Source of the DNA: Actinokineospora sp. NBRC 105648
GTDB taxonomy: Bacteria; Actinomycetota; Actinomycetes; Mycobacteriales; Pseudonocardiaceae
Length of the DNA: 64,000 bases
NCBI RefSeq assembly: GCF_030269645.1
Contig: NZ_BSTR01000010.1
Span: 124,001-188,000, forward strand
Direction: 5' to 3'
Part shown: one piece after another, positions 8,540 through 17,423 of the stretch
Position numbering within the stretch: position 1 is the stretch's first letter
How the letters are laid out: each line of letters opens with the position of its first letter
Notes under the pieces: generated by a model
What the model was told of the DNA's origin: nothing
Database searches by the model: none
The model's input: the letters and a program-made list of their open reading frames with translations, nothing else
Position numbers and translations under genes: made by a program

Positions 8540-10129
8540 ATGACCACTGTGGACAGTGGGCGTGCCGTGAGCGGCCACGTCCCATTGCGCGACCGCGCCG
8601 AGGCGCTCGCGCGGCTGCGCGAGCGGGTGCACGCCGGGCCCAGCGCTCGCGCGCACGAGGCGCAGAAGGCCAAGGGCAAGCTCACCGCGCGCGAGCGGAT
8701 CGAGCTGCTGTTCGACAAGGACAGCTTCACCGAGGTGGAGGCGCTGCGCAGGCACCGGGCAACCGGGTTCGGCCTGGAGGCGCGCAGGCCGCACACCGAC
8801 GGCGTGGTCACCGGCTGGGGCACCGTGCACGGCCGCGTGGTCTTCGCCTACGCGCACGACTTCCGGATCTTCGGCGGCGCCCTGGGCGAGGCGCACGCGG
8901 AGAAGATCCACAAGATCATGGACCTGGCCGAGGCGGCGGGCGCGCCGATCGTGGGCCTGTGCGACGGCGCGGGCGCGCGCATCCAGGAGGGCGTCACCGC
9001 GCTGGCGGGCTACGGCGGGATCTTCCGGCGCAACGCGCGCAACTCCGGTGTGCTGCCGCAGATCAGCGTGATCCTCGGCCCGTGCGCGGGCGGGGCCGCC
9101 TACTCGCCCGCGTTGACCGACTTCGTGTTCATGGTCCGCGGCACCGCGCAGATGTTCATCACCGGCCCGGACGTCGTTCGGGCGGTCACCGGCGCGGTCG
9201 TCACCCACGACGAGCTCGGCGGCGCCGACGTGCACGGCTCGGTCTCCGGCGTCGCGGGCTTCGTCTACGACGACGAGCCCGCTTGCCTGGCTGACGTGCG
9301 GTACCTGCTCTCACTGCTGCCGTCGAACAACCGCGAGCAGCCGCCGGTCGTCCCGTGCCAGGACCCGCCGGACCGGCGCAACGACGCGCTGCTGGACCTG
9401 GTGCCCGCCGACCCGAGCCGCTCCTACGACATCCGCGCGGTCGTCGAGGAGGTCGTCGACGACGGCGAGTACTTCGAGGTGCACGAGGCCTGGGCGCTCA
9501 ACGTGGTGTGCGCGCTGGCCCGACTGGACGGGCACGTGGTGGGGATCGTGGCCAACCAGCCGACCGCGCTGGCCGGCGTGCTCGACATCGCCGCCGCCGA
9601 GAAGGCCGCCCGCTTCGTCACGATGTGCGACGCGTTCAACATCCCGCTGGTGACCATGGTCGACGTGCCCGGCTTCCTGCCCGGCGTCGACCAGGAGCAC
9701 GGCGGCATCATCCGGCACGGCGCCAAACTGCTCTACGCCTACTGCACGGCGACGGTTCCGCGCGTGCAGCTGATCCTGCGCAAGGCCTACGGCGGCGCCT
9801 ACATCGTGATGGACTCGCGGTCGATCGGGACCGACCTCTCGCTCGCGTGGCCCACCAACGAGATCGCGGTGATGGGCGCGGAGGGCGCGGCGAACGTCGT
9901 GTTCCGCCGCGAGATCGCCGCCGCGGACGACCCGGAGCGGGCGCGCGTGGAGCTGGTCGAGCGCTACCGCGAGGAGCTTGTGCACCCGCTCTACGCCGCC
10001 GAGCGCGGGCTGGTGGACGACGTGATCGACCCGGCGGAGACCCGGGCCCGGTTGATCGGCGCATTGGCGATGCTGCGGCACAAGCACGCGCCGCTGCCCA
10101 CCCGCAAGCACGGGAACCCGCCCCGATGA
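8540..10129 (+). CDS. Acyl-CoA carboxylase beta (carboxyltransferase) subunit
   Basis: This 529-residue carboxyltransferase has the crotonase-fold N and C domains typical of actinobacterial acetyl/propionyl-CoA carboxylases. The acyl-CoA pocket sequence GLCDGAGARIQEG and the PCAGGAAYSPALTDF loop lie in the N domain, and biotin-pocket residues around VDVPGFLPG and RKAYGGAYIVM in the C domain. It moves CO2 from biotin to acyl-CoA. In type II PKS clusters such subunits raise malonyl-CoA supply. A ribosome site (GGGGGA) precedes the ATG. The biotinylated alpha subunit is not encoded here and is presumably supplied from elsewhere in the genome. Confidence 0.95.
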   Translation: MTTVDSGRAVSGHVPLRDRAEALARLRERVHAGPSARAHEAQKAKGKLTARERIELLFDKDSFTEVEALRRHRATGFGLEARRPHTDGVVTGWGTVHGRVVFAYAHDFRIFGGALGEAHAEKIHKIMDLAEAAGAPIVGLCDGAGARIQEGVTALAGYGGIFRRNARNSGVLPQISVILGPCAGGAAYSPALTDFVFMVRGTAQMFITGPDVVRAVTGAVVTHDELGGADVHGSVSGVAGFVYDDEPACLADVRYLLSLLPSNNREQPPVVPCQDPPDRRNDALLDLVPADPSRSYDIRAVVEEVVDDGEYFEVHEAWALNVVCALARLDGHVVGIVANQPTALAGVLDIAAAEKAARFVTMCDAFNIPLVTMVDVPGFLPGVDQEHGGIIRHGAKLLYAYCTATVPRVQLILRKAYGGAYIVMDSRSIGTDLSLAWPTNEIAVMGAEGAANVVFRREIAAADDPERARVELVERYREELVHPLYAAERGLVDDVIDPAETRARLIGALAMLRHKHAPLPTRKHGNPPR

Positions 10130-10437
10130 GCGCGGTCCAGCTGACCGCGACTGTCCTACCTGGACCTCGCAAGGCCACCGAGCCGCCCGCTCGGAACGCG
10201 GTGGAGTCGTTGCTGGACAGTGCAAGCGAGCCCACCGCGGACCCGGTGGTGATCCGCGTCGTGCGCGGCTGCCCGGACAGCGCCGAGCTGGCGGCTGTCA
10301 CCGCTGTCCTGCTGGGCCTGTGCGCCCCCGCGCCGGCGGACCGCATCGACGAGAGCGCTTGCGGGCGGTGGGCTGAGCGTAACCGCGCCGCCGTGTCCGG
10401 ATGGGCCTCGGCGGCGCTGCCGACCTGGCGGCGCTGA
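10126..10437 (+). CDS. Acyl-CoA carboxylase epsilon subunit
   Basis: This 103-residue protein overlaps the stop of the beta-subunit gene (ATGA), so it is translationally coupled to it. The segment VIRVVRGCPDSAELAAVTAV is the signature of the small epsilon subunit that stabilises actinobacterial alpha/beta carboxylase complexes, and the Trp-Arg-rich end (ASAALPTWRR) is also typical. An N-terminal extension of about 40 residues precedes the conserved part. Confidence 0.9.
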   Translation: MSAVQLTATVLPGPRKATEPPARNAVESLLDSASEPTADPVVIRVVRGCPDSAELAAVTAVLLGLCAPAPADRIDESACGRWAERNRAAVSGWASAALPTWRR

Positions 10438-10514
10438 CCGTTCGAGCGTGCTTCGAGCGCCGTTAAACCGCCGTCCCGCAGGGTTCCGGCCAGCATCCAC
10501 CGTAGGGAGGGCCC

Positions 10515-11855
10515 GTGGCGGCCACTGTGTTCGCCCCCGTGCCGACGGGGGTCCAGGCCAAGCCGGTCGTCGGCGAGCGGGGCCTGCCCGTGCTCGGCGT
10601 CACCGCGCAGCTGCTGCGCGACCCGCTGCCGATGATGCGGGCCCGGCACGAGCGGTTCGGGCCGGTCACCTGGTACCGGGCCTACGGGCAGCGCCAGGTG
10701 ACGCTGTTCGGCCCGGCCGCCACCGAGGTCGTGCTCACCAACCGGGACAAGGCGTTCGGGCACGGCTGGGAGCCGATCCTGGGGGCCTTCTTCCGGCGGG
10801 GCCTGCTGCTGATGGACTTCGAGGAGCACCTCGGGCACCGGCGGGTCATGCAGCAGGCGTTCACCGCCGACCGGATGCGCGGCTACCTCGAGAAGATGCA
10901 GCCCGGCATCGCCCGGCACGTCGACCGCTGGGCCGCGGGCACCGAGCTGGCCGCCAAGCCCGCGCTCAAGCGGTTGCTGCTCGACAGCGCCGCCGAGACC
11001 TTCATGGACATCCGGCTCGGCCCCGAGGCGGACCGGGTGAACGCGGCGTTCCTGGACACCACCCGCGCGCCGTTCGCGTTCCTGCGCTTCGGGTTCCCCG
11101 GCGGGCGGTGGGCGCGCGGCCTGCGCTCCCGCGAGCTGCTGCGCGGTTTCTTCCAGGAACTGCTGCCCGGCAAGCGCTCCCGGCCGGGCACCGACCTGTT
11201 CAGCGTGCTCTGCCACGCCGAGACCGACGACGGCGAGCGGTTCGGCGACGACGACGTGGTCAACCACATGATCTTCCTGCTGATGGCCGCGCACGAGACC
11301 ACCACCAGCACGCTCACCTCGATGGTCTACCACCTCGCCGCGCACCCGCGGTGGCAGGAACGCCTGCGGGCCGAGTCCCTCGAGCTCGGCGACACACTGG
11401 CGATGGAGGACCTGGCCCGGCTGCCGTCGGCGGAACTGGTCATGAAGGAGTCCACCCGGCTCATCCCGCCGATCATCGAGCTGGTCCGGCGCACGGTGCG
11501 CGACACCGAGGTGCTCGGGCACTTCATCCCGGCGGGCACCCAGACCTCGGTGCCGCTGCTGTTCAACCACCACATGGACCAGTACTGGCCGGACCCGGCG
11601 CGCTTCGACCCGGAGCGCTTCAGCCCGGACCGCCGCGAGGACAAGGGACACCGCTACGCCTGGGCGCCCTTCGGCGGCGGCGTGCACAAGTGCATCGGCC
11701 TGCACTTCGCCTCCTACCAGGTGAAAGCGGTGCTGCACGCCATGGTCCGCCGCTTCCGCTGGAGCGTCGCGCCCGACTACCGGTTCGCGCCGGACTGGTC
11801 CGGGCTCCCGGTGCCCAAGGGCGGCCTGCCCCTGATCGTTCGACCGCTCGGCTGA
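10515..11855 (+). CDS. Cytochrome P450
   Basis: This 446-residue soluble P450 shows the I-helix oxygen-binding motif AAHETTTS, the K-helix ExxR (ESTR), and the heme loop FGGGVHKCIG with Cys393 as the axial ligand. No redox partner is encoded next to it. GTG at 10515 follows a strong ribosome site (GTAGGGAGG). Lying between the carboxylase and GMC oxidoreductase genes, it probably hydroxylates or couples the polyketide product; regiochemistry cannot be predicted. The heme loop and length resemble CYP classes with a long N-terminus rather than the roughly 400-residue CYP105/107 type. Confidence 0.94.
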   Translation: MAATVFAPVPTGVQAKPVVGERGLPVLGVTAQLLRDPLPMMRARHERFGPVTWYRAYGQRQVTLFGPAATEVVLTNRDKAFGHGWEPILGAFFRRGLLLMDFEEHLGHRRVMQQAFTADRMRGYLEKMQPGIARHVDRWAAGTELAAKPALKRLLLDSAAETFMDIRLGPEADRVNAAFLDTTRAPFAFLRFGFPGGRWARGLRSRELLRGFFQELLPGKRSRPGTDLFSVLCHAETDDGERFGDDDVVNHMIFLLMAAHETTTSTLTSMVYHLAAHPRWQERLRAESLELGDTLAMEDLARLPSAELVMKESTRLIPPIIELVRRTVRDTEVLGHFIPAGTQTSVPLLFNHHMDQYWPDPARFDPERFSPDRREDKGHRYAWAPFGGGVHKCIGLHFASYQVKAVLHAMVRRFRWSVAPDYRFAPDWSGLPVPKGGLPLIVRPLG

Positions 11856-11883
11856 CACCACCAACAGAGAGGACTGACCGCAG

Positions 11884-13422
11884 ATGGACAACGACTCCGA
11901 GCGGTTCGACTACGTCATCGTCGGCGCCGGGTCGGCGGGCTGCGTGCTCGCCGAACGGCTCACCGAGGACCGGCACACCCGGGTCGCGCTGATCGAGGCG
12001 GGCGGCCCGGACCGGTCCAACGCGATCAAGGTGCCCGCCCTGTTCACCCGGGCCTTCGGCACCGCCGACGACTGGGCGTTCACCACCACCGAACAGGCGG
12101 AACTGGGCAACCGCCCGGTGTTCTTCCCACGCGGCCGAACCCTGGGCGGGTCGTCGAGCATCAACGCGATGCTGTGGACCCGCGGCCACCGCGTCGACTA
12201 CGAGGCCTGGGCCTCACGCGGCTGCGTGGGCTGGACCTACGAGGACGTGCGGCCCTACTTCGAGCGCGCCGAGTGCGGACCGATCCGACTGGACGAGGTC
12301 CGCACACCCAGCCCGAGCACGGCGGACTTCCTCACGGCATGCGCGCTCTCCGGCCACGAGCCGGTGGGCGACGACCTCGAGGGCTTCATGGAGTCGCGGG
12401 TCACCCACTTCCGCGGCCTGCGCTGGAGCGCGGCCGACGGCTACCTCGTGCCGGCCCGACACCGGCCGAACCTGACAGTGGTGACGGGCGGCCTCGTAGA
12501 GCGACTCCTGCTCAAGGGCACGCACGCGGTGGGCGTGCAGGTGCGCACGGCCACCGGCGTGCGGCAGGTGCGGGCGCGCAAGGAGGTGATCCTGTCGGCG
12601 GGATCGGTCGGGTCTCCGCACGTGCTGATGCTGTCCGGGATCGGGCCGTCGGAACACCTGTCGGACCTCGGCCTGCCGACCGTGGTCGACGCGCCCGGCG
12701 TGGGACAGGAGCTCACTGACCACATGGTCGTGCCGCTGGCCTTCACCTCCGACGAGCTCCGGTCACCCGGCGTCGGCGCGGACCAGGACGACATCCGCCA
12801 GTACCTGCGGCACCGACACGGCCCGCTGGGCTCCAACCTGGCCGAGGCGCTGCTGTTCCTGCGCACCAGGCCGGAACTGCCCGCGCCGGACATCGAGCTG
12901 GTGCTCATGCAGGTGCCCTTCGGCGACCACGAGACAACGGCGGACCACGGACTGGCGGTCGGTGTGATGCTGCTCCAACCCCGCAGCCGCGGCCAGGTGA
13001 CGCTGCGGTCGGCGCACCCGGACGACCCGCCGCTCATCAACCCGCGCTACCTGTCCGATGTGGATGGTCGAGACCTCGCGGTCACGGTCGACGGCATGCG
13101 CAAGGCACACGAGATCATGCGCCAACCGGTGTTCGCCAAGTGGCTCGGGAAACCCCTTACCACCGGCGCCCTGTCCGACACCGAAGCCGACATCACCCGC
13201 TACATCCGTCGCACCGGCATCAGCCTCTTCCACCCGGTCAGCACCTGCCGGATGGGGGTGGAGCAGGACGCGGTCCTGGACCTGGAGTTCCGCGTCCGCG
13301 GCACAACAGGTCTACGGGTCGTGGACGCGTCCGCGATGCCCCACATCGTCCGCGGCCACACCCACGCACCGACCGTCATGCTCGCCGAACGCGCCGCCGA
13401 CATGATCCGCGCCGCCCACTGA
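11884..13422 (+). CDS. GMC-family FAD oxidoreductase
   Basis: This 512-residue flavoenzyme opens with the FAD dinucleotide-binding motif VIVGAGSAGCVLAERL. It contains GMC signature 1 (GRTLGGSSSINAMLWTRG), signature 2 (SAGSVGSPHVLMLSGIG), the active-site histidine region FHPVSTCRMG and the C-terminal NTHAP-like RGHTHAPTVMLAE. The family oxidises alcohols (choline dehydrogenase, glucose oxidase). Placed 28 bases after the P450, it may oxidise a hydroxyl the P450 introduces; that pairing is inference. The protein is complete and soluble. Confidence 0.93.
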   Translation: MDNDSERFDYVIVGAGSAGCVLAERLTEDRHTRVALIEAGGPDRSNAIKVPALFTRAFGTADDWAFTTTEQAELGNRPVFFPRGRTLGGSSSINAMLWTRGHRVDYEAWASRGCVGWTYEDVRPYFERAECGPIRLDEVRTPSPSTADFLTACALSGHEPVGDDLEGFMESRVTHFRGLRWSAADGYLVPARHRPNLTVVTGGLVERLLLKGTHAVGVQVRTATGVRQVRARKEVILSAGSVGSPHVLMLSGIGPSEHLSDLGLPTVVDAPGVGQELTDHMVVPLAFTSDELRSPGVGADQDDIRQYLRHRHGPLGSNLAEALLFLRTRPELPAPDIELVLMQVPFGDHETTADHGLAVGVMLLQPRSRGQVTLRSAHPDDPPLINPRYLSDVDGRDLAVTVDGMRKAHEIMRQPVFAKWLGKPLTTGALSDTEADITRYIRRTGISLFHPVSTCRMGVEQDAVLDLEFRVRGTTGLRVVDASAMPHIVRGHTHAPTVMLAERAADMIRAAH

Positions 13423-14211
13423 CCGCCCGACCCGCCCGCCCGACCCGACCGACCGACCCGCCCGACCGACCCGCCCGACCGGCCGCCCGGCCGCCCGACT
13501 GGCCCGCCCGACCGCCCGACTGGCCCGCCCGACGGCTGGCTGGCCGACGGTCGGCAGGCCGGTCCGCTCCACCGGTCCGCCCGACCGGCTTGGTCGGGCC
13601 AGTTGGTTCGGGCGGTCGGGCTGGTTCGGTTGGTAAGATTGGTTCGTCTGGTTCGCCCGTCCGGCGGCGCGAAGGCTGCGTGGTTCGGCATTCACTCGAA
13701 CGAGCTATGTGGATGTGGAACTAGCACACCTGTTCGATTCGTTGCTCAAGAAGTCGGTGCGAGCGGGAGAGGAAGGCCAGGCACGGAAGGACCGGGAACG
13801 AGGCCGGCGCGCGCTCCGGCAGCGTCCGATTGGGCACTCGCGCGCCAGATTCAGTCGGTTGGCCACACACGCACACGCCACGGCCGACCACGGGTGACGC
13901 GCCCACGGCCGACCACACCTGCGCGCGGGCAGCCGGCCACACGTGTGACGGCCGACCAACCTTGCGCCGCACCCGGCTGCCATCGGGCTACGCGCGTCCC
14001 TCGGCCACGCGCGGTCATGTGCGCCCTCGTCCGGCTACGCACACGTTCGTCCGACTACGCACACACCCTTCGGCCGGGCGCGGCCACTCGCGCTCCCATC
14101 CGGCGGGGCACGGCCCAGACAAACCCATTCGGCTGGACACGTCCCCGATCAGGTGCGCGAGTGCGGGGCCGACCGGATCAGTCGGCCCCGGTTGGGTGCT
14201 CAGATGGGTGC
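13423..14211. repeat. 789-base low-complexity, repeat-rich convergent intergenic region
   Basis: No gene is convincing here. From about 13425 to 13555 the plus strand is built of degenerate CCGCCCGAC/CCGACC units. From about 13580 to 13660 the complementary GGTCGGGC/GGTTCGG units appear, so the two halves can fold into a long imperfect stem. From about 13855 to 14110 there are further degenerate repeats of CGGCCGACCAC and CGGCCACNCG, with changing base composition. The region lies between convergent genes and could act as a bidirectional terminator or be expanded junk. A 62-codon frame at 13709-13897 is not supported. Confidence 0.6.
14164..14190 (-). terminator. Perfect 10-bp hairpin after the SnoaL-like gene
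   Basis: CGGGGCCGAC (14164-14173) and GTCGGCCCCG (14181-14190) form a perfect stem with a 7-base loop, 21 bases beyond the leftward stop codon of the SnoaL-like gene. It is probably the terminator of that gene. Confidence 0.7.
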
Positions 14212-14595
14212 TCAGAGCATGTCGTCGGGGGAGATGTCGTCGGGTACCTGTTGTCCGACGTCCCAGTGTTCGGCCAGGAGGCCGTCCTGGATCCGCCAGA
14301 TGTCCATCACCACGGCGCCCCGGTGGTCGGGGGTGAGGCGGGTGATGCCGTGGGTGCAGACCAGGTCCGCCTCGGCCACGGTCCGCCTGATCTCCATCGT
14401 GAAGCCCGGGAAGGCGTTCGCGATGTGTTCGCGGAATCCCGCGATCGTGTTCTCCCGGCCCCGGCCGACGCCCGGGTGGTGGTTGTGGAAATCGGGGCGC
14501 AGCAGGGTGGCCGCGCGGTCGAAGTCCTTGTCGTCGTAAAAGGCCCGGCAGAAGTCCAGGACCAACTTCTTGTTCGACTCCGGTGTGTTCGGCAC
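14212..14595 (-). CDS. SnoaL-like polyketide cyclase / ester cyclase
   Basis: This 127-residue NTF2-fold protein contains PDFHNHHPGVGRGRE and AEADLVCTHGITRLTPDHRG, the pattern of SnoaL-type cyclases that catalyse aldol closure of the last ring in anthracycline-type polyketides. Many homologues are of unknown function. I chose the GTG at 14595 because GGGGGA lies 7 bases before it; an upstream in-frame ATG at 14631 would add 12 non-conserved residues. It is convergent with the GMC gene and divergent from the MFS gene, so it could belong to either block. Membership in the polyketide cluster is inference. Confidence 0.85.
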   Translation of the reverse strand: MPNTPESNKKLVLDFCRAFYDDKDFDRAATLLRPDFHNHHPGVGRGRENTIAGFREHIANAFPGFTMEIRRTVAEADLVCTHGITRLTPDHRGAVVMDIWRIQDGLLAEHWDVGQQVPDDISPDDML

Positions 14596-14693
14596 GTCAT
14601 TTCCCCCGTGGATCGCTGTGCTCGCGACCATTCGAACCCTAGCGCACCAATTGTCTCCCCGGTGTTGTTCTCCCGGACCCGGGCCGCTTGGAT
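14596..14693. promoter_or_regulatory. Divergent promoter region, SnoaL-like and MFS genes
   Basis: About 100 bases separate two divergent starts and must hold promoters in both directions. The leftward ribosome site (GGGGGAAATGAC before GTG) is clear. No Shine-Dalgarno is visible before the rightward MFS start, which may be leaderless. Confidence 0.4.
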
Positions 14694-15872
14694 GTGCCGG
14701 TGGACACCGACCTGCGGGACCGCCGCTTCCTGGTTCCCCTGCTGGCCGCCAAGGGCGTGTCGGACATCGGGTACGCGCTGGACTTCGTCTGCCTGTCGAT
14801 CTTCGTCTGGACCGCCACCGGCTCCCCGCTCGCGACCGGTCTGGTCAGCGTGGCGCTCTACGCGGGCGCCATCCTCGGCGGCCGCTTGGGCCACGCCTAC
14901 GGCGCCCGCTGGGACCGCCGGACCGCGATGATCACCGCGGACCTGGTGCGGATGGTCGTGCTGCTCACCCTCGCCCTCGCGCCCGGGCAGGCCCAGCTCT
15001 ACGTCGCGGTCTTCCTGGTCGGGATCGGCCGGTCGGTCTTCGAGGCGACCCTGTCCGCCGCGACGCCGGTGCTGGCCGGTGCGCGGGCGCAGTTGGTCAA
15101 CAGCGTGCTGACCGGGCTCAAGGGCGTCGCGTTCATGGTCGGCATGGGGCTCTCCGCCGTGGTCGTGCCGTTGGTCGGGTTCCAGGCGGTGTTCGCGCTG
15201 GACGCGGGCACTTACGCGCTCTCGGCGTTGGTGCTGTTGGCGGTCCGGGTGCCCTTCCGCGACGAGGTGTCCGCCGACCGCGCCACCGGCACCCCCCGCG
15301 TGTGGCCGGTGGTCGTGGCTGCCGGGTTGGTGCCGCTGTTCCTGGTCCGGTGCCTGGACGCCTTCGGCAGTTCGTCGCAGCACGTCGGCATCCCGATCCT
15401 CGGCGACGAGCTGAGCCCCGGCGCGCCCACCCGGGCGGCGGGTCTGCTGTGGAGCGTGTGGGCGGCGGGCCTGCTGCTGGCCGGGTTCGTCTTGCGCCCG
15501 CTGGCCACCCGGGTCATCGCCCGCGCCCCCAACGTCGTGTTCTGCCTGGCCACGATCGTGATGTCGGTCGGCTTCATCGGCATCTTCTGGGCCGAGGACT
15601 GGCCCACCCGGCTCACCGCCGCCGCCCTGGCAGGCGTGGGTGACGCGTTCAGCGAGGTCGCGTTCAAACAGGCCGTGCAAGCGCTGCCGGACACCGAGCG
15701 CGGGCCGGTCTTCGGGCTCTCGCAGATCGTGGTCAACGCGGGCTTCATGACGGGACTGATCGCCACCAGCCTGGTGCTCACCCCGGCCCTGGTCCCGGAG
15801 TGGGTACTGCTCCTGCACGGCGTCCCGTTGCTGGTCGCGGCGGTCTCGGCGTTCCGGCTGCGTGCCCGGTGA
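14694..15872 (+). CDS. MFS transporter
   Basis: This protein of about 392 residues consists mostly of hydrophobic helices (10-12 predicted by eye) with the typical MFS A-loop region GRLGHAYGARWDRRTAMITAD after helix 2. The N-terminus DLRDRRFLVPLLAAKGVSDIGYALDF matches small drug/metabolite exporters of the major facilitator superfamily. The start is uncertain: TTG 14688, GTG 14694 and GTG 14700 are all in frame with no clear ribosome site. It is the first rightward gene before the PLP enzyme, peptide gene and peptidase, so it may export their product. Confidence 0.88.
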   Translation: MPVDTDLRDRRFLVPLLAAKGVSDIGYALDFVCLSIFVWTATGSPLATGLVSVALYAGAILGGRLGHAYGARWDRRTAMITADLVRMVVLLTLALAPGQAQLYVAVFLVGIGRSVFEATLSAATPVLAGARAQLVNSVLTGLKGVAFMVGMGLSAVVVPLVGFQAVFALDAGTYALSALVLLAVRVPFRDEVSADRATGTPRVWPVVVAAGLVPLFLVRCLDAFGSSSQHVGIPILGDELSPGAPTRAAGLLWSVWAAGLLLAGFVLRPLATRVIARAPNVVFCLATIVMSVGFIGIFWAEDWPTRLTAAALAGVGDAFSEVAFKQAVQALPDTERGPVFGLSQIVVNAGFMTGLIATSLVLTPALVPEWVLLLHGVPLLVAAVSAFRLRAR

Positions 15873-16224
15873 CGGCCCGAACGCGCGATCCGGGATCCGG
15901 TGGGCGCTCCCCGCGGACGATGCCGGTCGCCGAGTCCCCAGCCCAGCCGCCGGAGCCCGGGACCGACGCCCCGCCCGCCCGCGAGTCGGCCGCCGAGGTT
16001 CACCCCGCCAACCGCCGTGGCCACGTGGGCGGCGGGATCTGGTCCGACCAGACAACGTCCGCCGATGCCTCAGCGGGATTCGGCACGGTAACCGTGGTGA
16101 ATGCCGGTCTCGGCGCACCTGGGGTGCGTGGCGTTCCGATGATGGCTCGGGCGTCCGGCAGGCCCTCGCCGCAGGTCCGCCTCCGCGCGCCCGGTCGGAT
16201 CCCGTCGAACACCACAAAGCCCCG
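15873..16224 (+). other. 352-base interval with a possible 102-codon frame
   Basis: Between the MFS stop and the PLP enzyme there is no recognisable gene. One plus-strand frame (ATG 15920 to TGA 16228) would encode 102 residues rich in Pro, Ala, Gly and Ser; its stop overlaps the first ATG of the PLP enzyme (ATGATG), which would be a coupling arrangement. Its first 30 codons have strongly GC-ending third positions and later ones less so. It has no ribosome site or known domain. It could be a small protein, an untranslated leader, or decayed sequence. Confidence 0.3.
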
Positions 16225-17334
16225 ATGATGGCCTACCTGGACTACGCCGGTCTCGGTCGGCTCCGCCCGCCCGCCGTCGACGCGATGCGTCAAGCGCTCA
16301 CCGACGTGCTCCCGCACGGCAGCGCCGAGATCGGGCAGATCTTCCCCGCCCGCCGCCGCGCGCGGGCCGCGATGGCCACGCTCCTCGACTGCGCTGTCGA
16401 GGAGATCGCGTTCGTCCCCAACACCTCCACGGGTTTGCAGCTGGTGGCCGATGGCCTGGACTGGCGCCCCGGCGACGAGATCGTCGTCTTCGACCAGGAC
16501 TTCCCCGCGAACGTCCACCCCTGGCGCGCCCTCATCGAGCGCGGCGTCCGCCTGTCCTGGGTGCCCATGCGCGACGGTGGCTACCAGCTCGACGACATCG
16601 CGGCCGCGATCACCGGCGCGACCCGGCTCATCGCGGTCAGCCACGTCCACTTCGCCACCGGGTTCCGGGTCGACCTCGACGCGATCTGCGCCCTGGCCGC
16701 CCGGACCGGGGCCCTGGTCTGCGTCGACGCCGTGCAGAGCCTCGGCGCGCTGCCGCTCTCCCTCACCGACACCCCGGTCGACTTCCTGGCCGCGGGCGCG
16801 CACAAGTGGCTCTGCGGCCCACCTGGCACCGGCGTGTTCTTCTGCCGCCGCGACCGCCTGCCGCTGCTGCGCCTGCCCGGCGGCTGGTTCGGGTTCGAGG
16901 GGGCCAACGACATGTTCACCGAGGGCCCCGGCCACCTGCGCTACGACCTGCGACCGGTCCGCACCGCCGCGCGGGTCGAGGGCGGGATGTACGACGTGCT
17001 GGGCCTGGTCGGGCTGGCGGCGACGCTGGCCGAGTTGGCCGACATCGGGATGGACGCCGTCGCGGGGCGCGTGCGCGAGCTGACCGGTCGGCTGCGCACG
17101 GGACTGGTCGAGGCGGGGTGCCGAGTGCACGGTCCCCCGAACGCGAATACGTGGTCCGGAATAGTCGGCTTCACCCATCCGGCCGTAGCGGGTGTGGCGT
17201 TCGCCCGAGAACTCGTGGTCGCGGGTATCCACGTGTCGCACCCGGACGGGATTGTCCGGGTGGCACCGCACTACTGGACCGATGACTCCGAGGTGGACGC
17301 GCTGCTGACCGCTGTCACCCGTCGGCTTTCTTGA
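16225..17334 (+). CDS. Class V PLP-dependent enzyme (isopenicillin N epimerase / cysteine desulfurase-like)
   Basis: This 369-residue fold-type I PLP enzyme has the cofactor lysine at Lys194 in AGAHKWLCGPPGTGV, a PLP-ring Asp168 and Gln171 in CVDAVQSLG, a phosphate-binding region NTSTGLQLV and the class V end VRVAPHYWTDDSEVDALL. I do not see the catalytic-Cys loop of IscS or SufS desulfurases, so the isopenicillin N epimerase-like branch fits better. Two adjacent ATGs (16225, 16228) are possible starts. It lies 89 bases before a 29-codon peptide gene. A role in modifying that peptide (epimerisation, elimination or transamination) is inference. Confidence 0.9.
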   Translation: MMAYLDYAGLGRLRPPAVDAMRQALTDVLPHGSAEIGQIFPARRRARAAMATLLDCAVEEIAFVPNTSTGLQLVADGLDWRPGDEIVVFDQDFPANVHPWRALIERGVRLSWVPMRDGGYQLDDIAAAITGATRLIAVSHVHFATGFRVDLDAICALAARTGALVCVDAVQSLGALPLSLTDTPVDFLAAGAHKWLCGPPGTGVFFCRRDRLPLLRLPGGWFGFEGANDMFTEGPGHLRYDLRPVRTAARVEGGMYDVLGLVGLAATLAELADIGMDAVAGRVRELTGRLRTGLVEAGCRVHGPPNANTWSGIVGFTHPAVAGVAFARELVVAGIHVSHPDGIVRVAPHYWTDDSEVDALLTAVTRRLS

Positions 17335-17358
17335 CAGAAGTCGTTCCAGGTGCCGCTC

Positions 17359-17387
17359 TTGTTCGGCGTCGGGGAATGGCGTTATCT
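17359..17387 (+). promoter_or_regulatory. Probable promoter of the small peptide gene
   Basis: A -35-like TTGTTC (17359-17364) and -10-like TTATCT (17382-17387) are separated by 17 bases, ending 36 bases before the peptide ATG. That fits a vegetative sigma factor promoter and leaves a short leader carrying AAAGGAG. It would let the peptide be made at higher levels than its flanking enzymes. Confidence 0.5.
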
Positions 17388-17423
17388 TCCCGCTCACCCC
17401 AACCCTGAGGAAAGGAGCCCGAA

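Noticed and set aside
13425-13660. A CRISPR-like look of the CCGCCCGAC repeats
   Set aside because: The units are 5-10 bases, degenerate and contiguous, without unique spacers, and no cas gene is near.
13709-13897. A 62-codon frame beginning MDVELAHLFDSLLKKS
   Set aside because: The first 20 residues look protein-like, but the rest runs into the repeat region and there is no ribosome site or known family.
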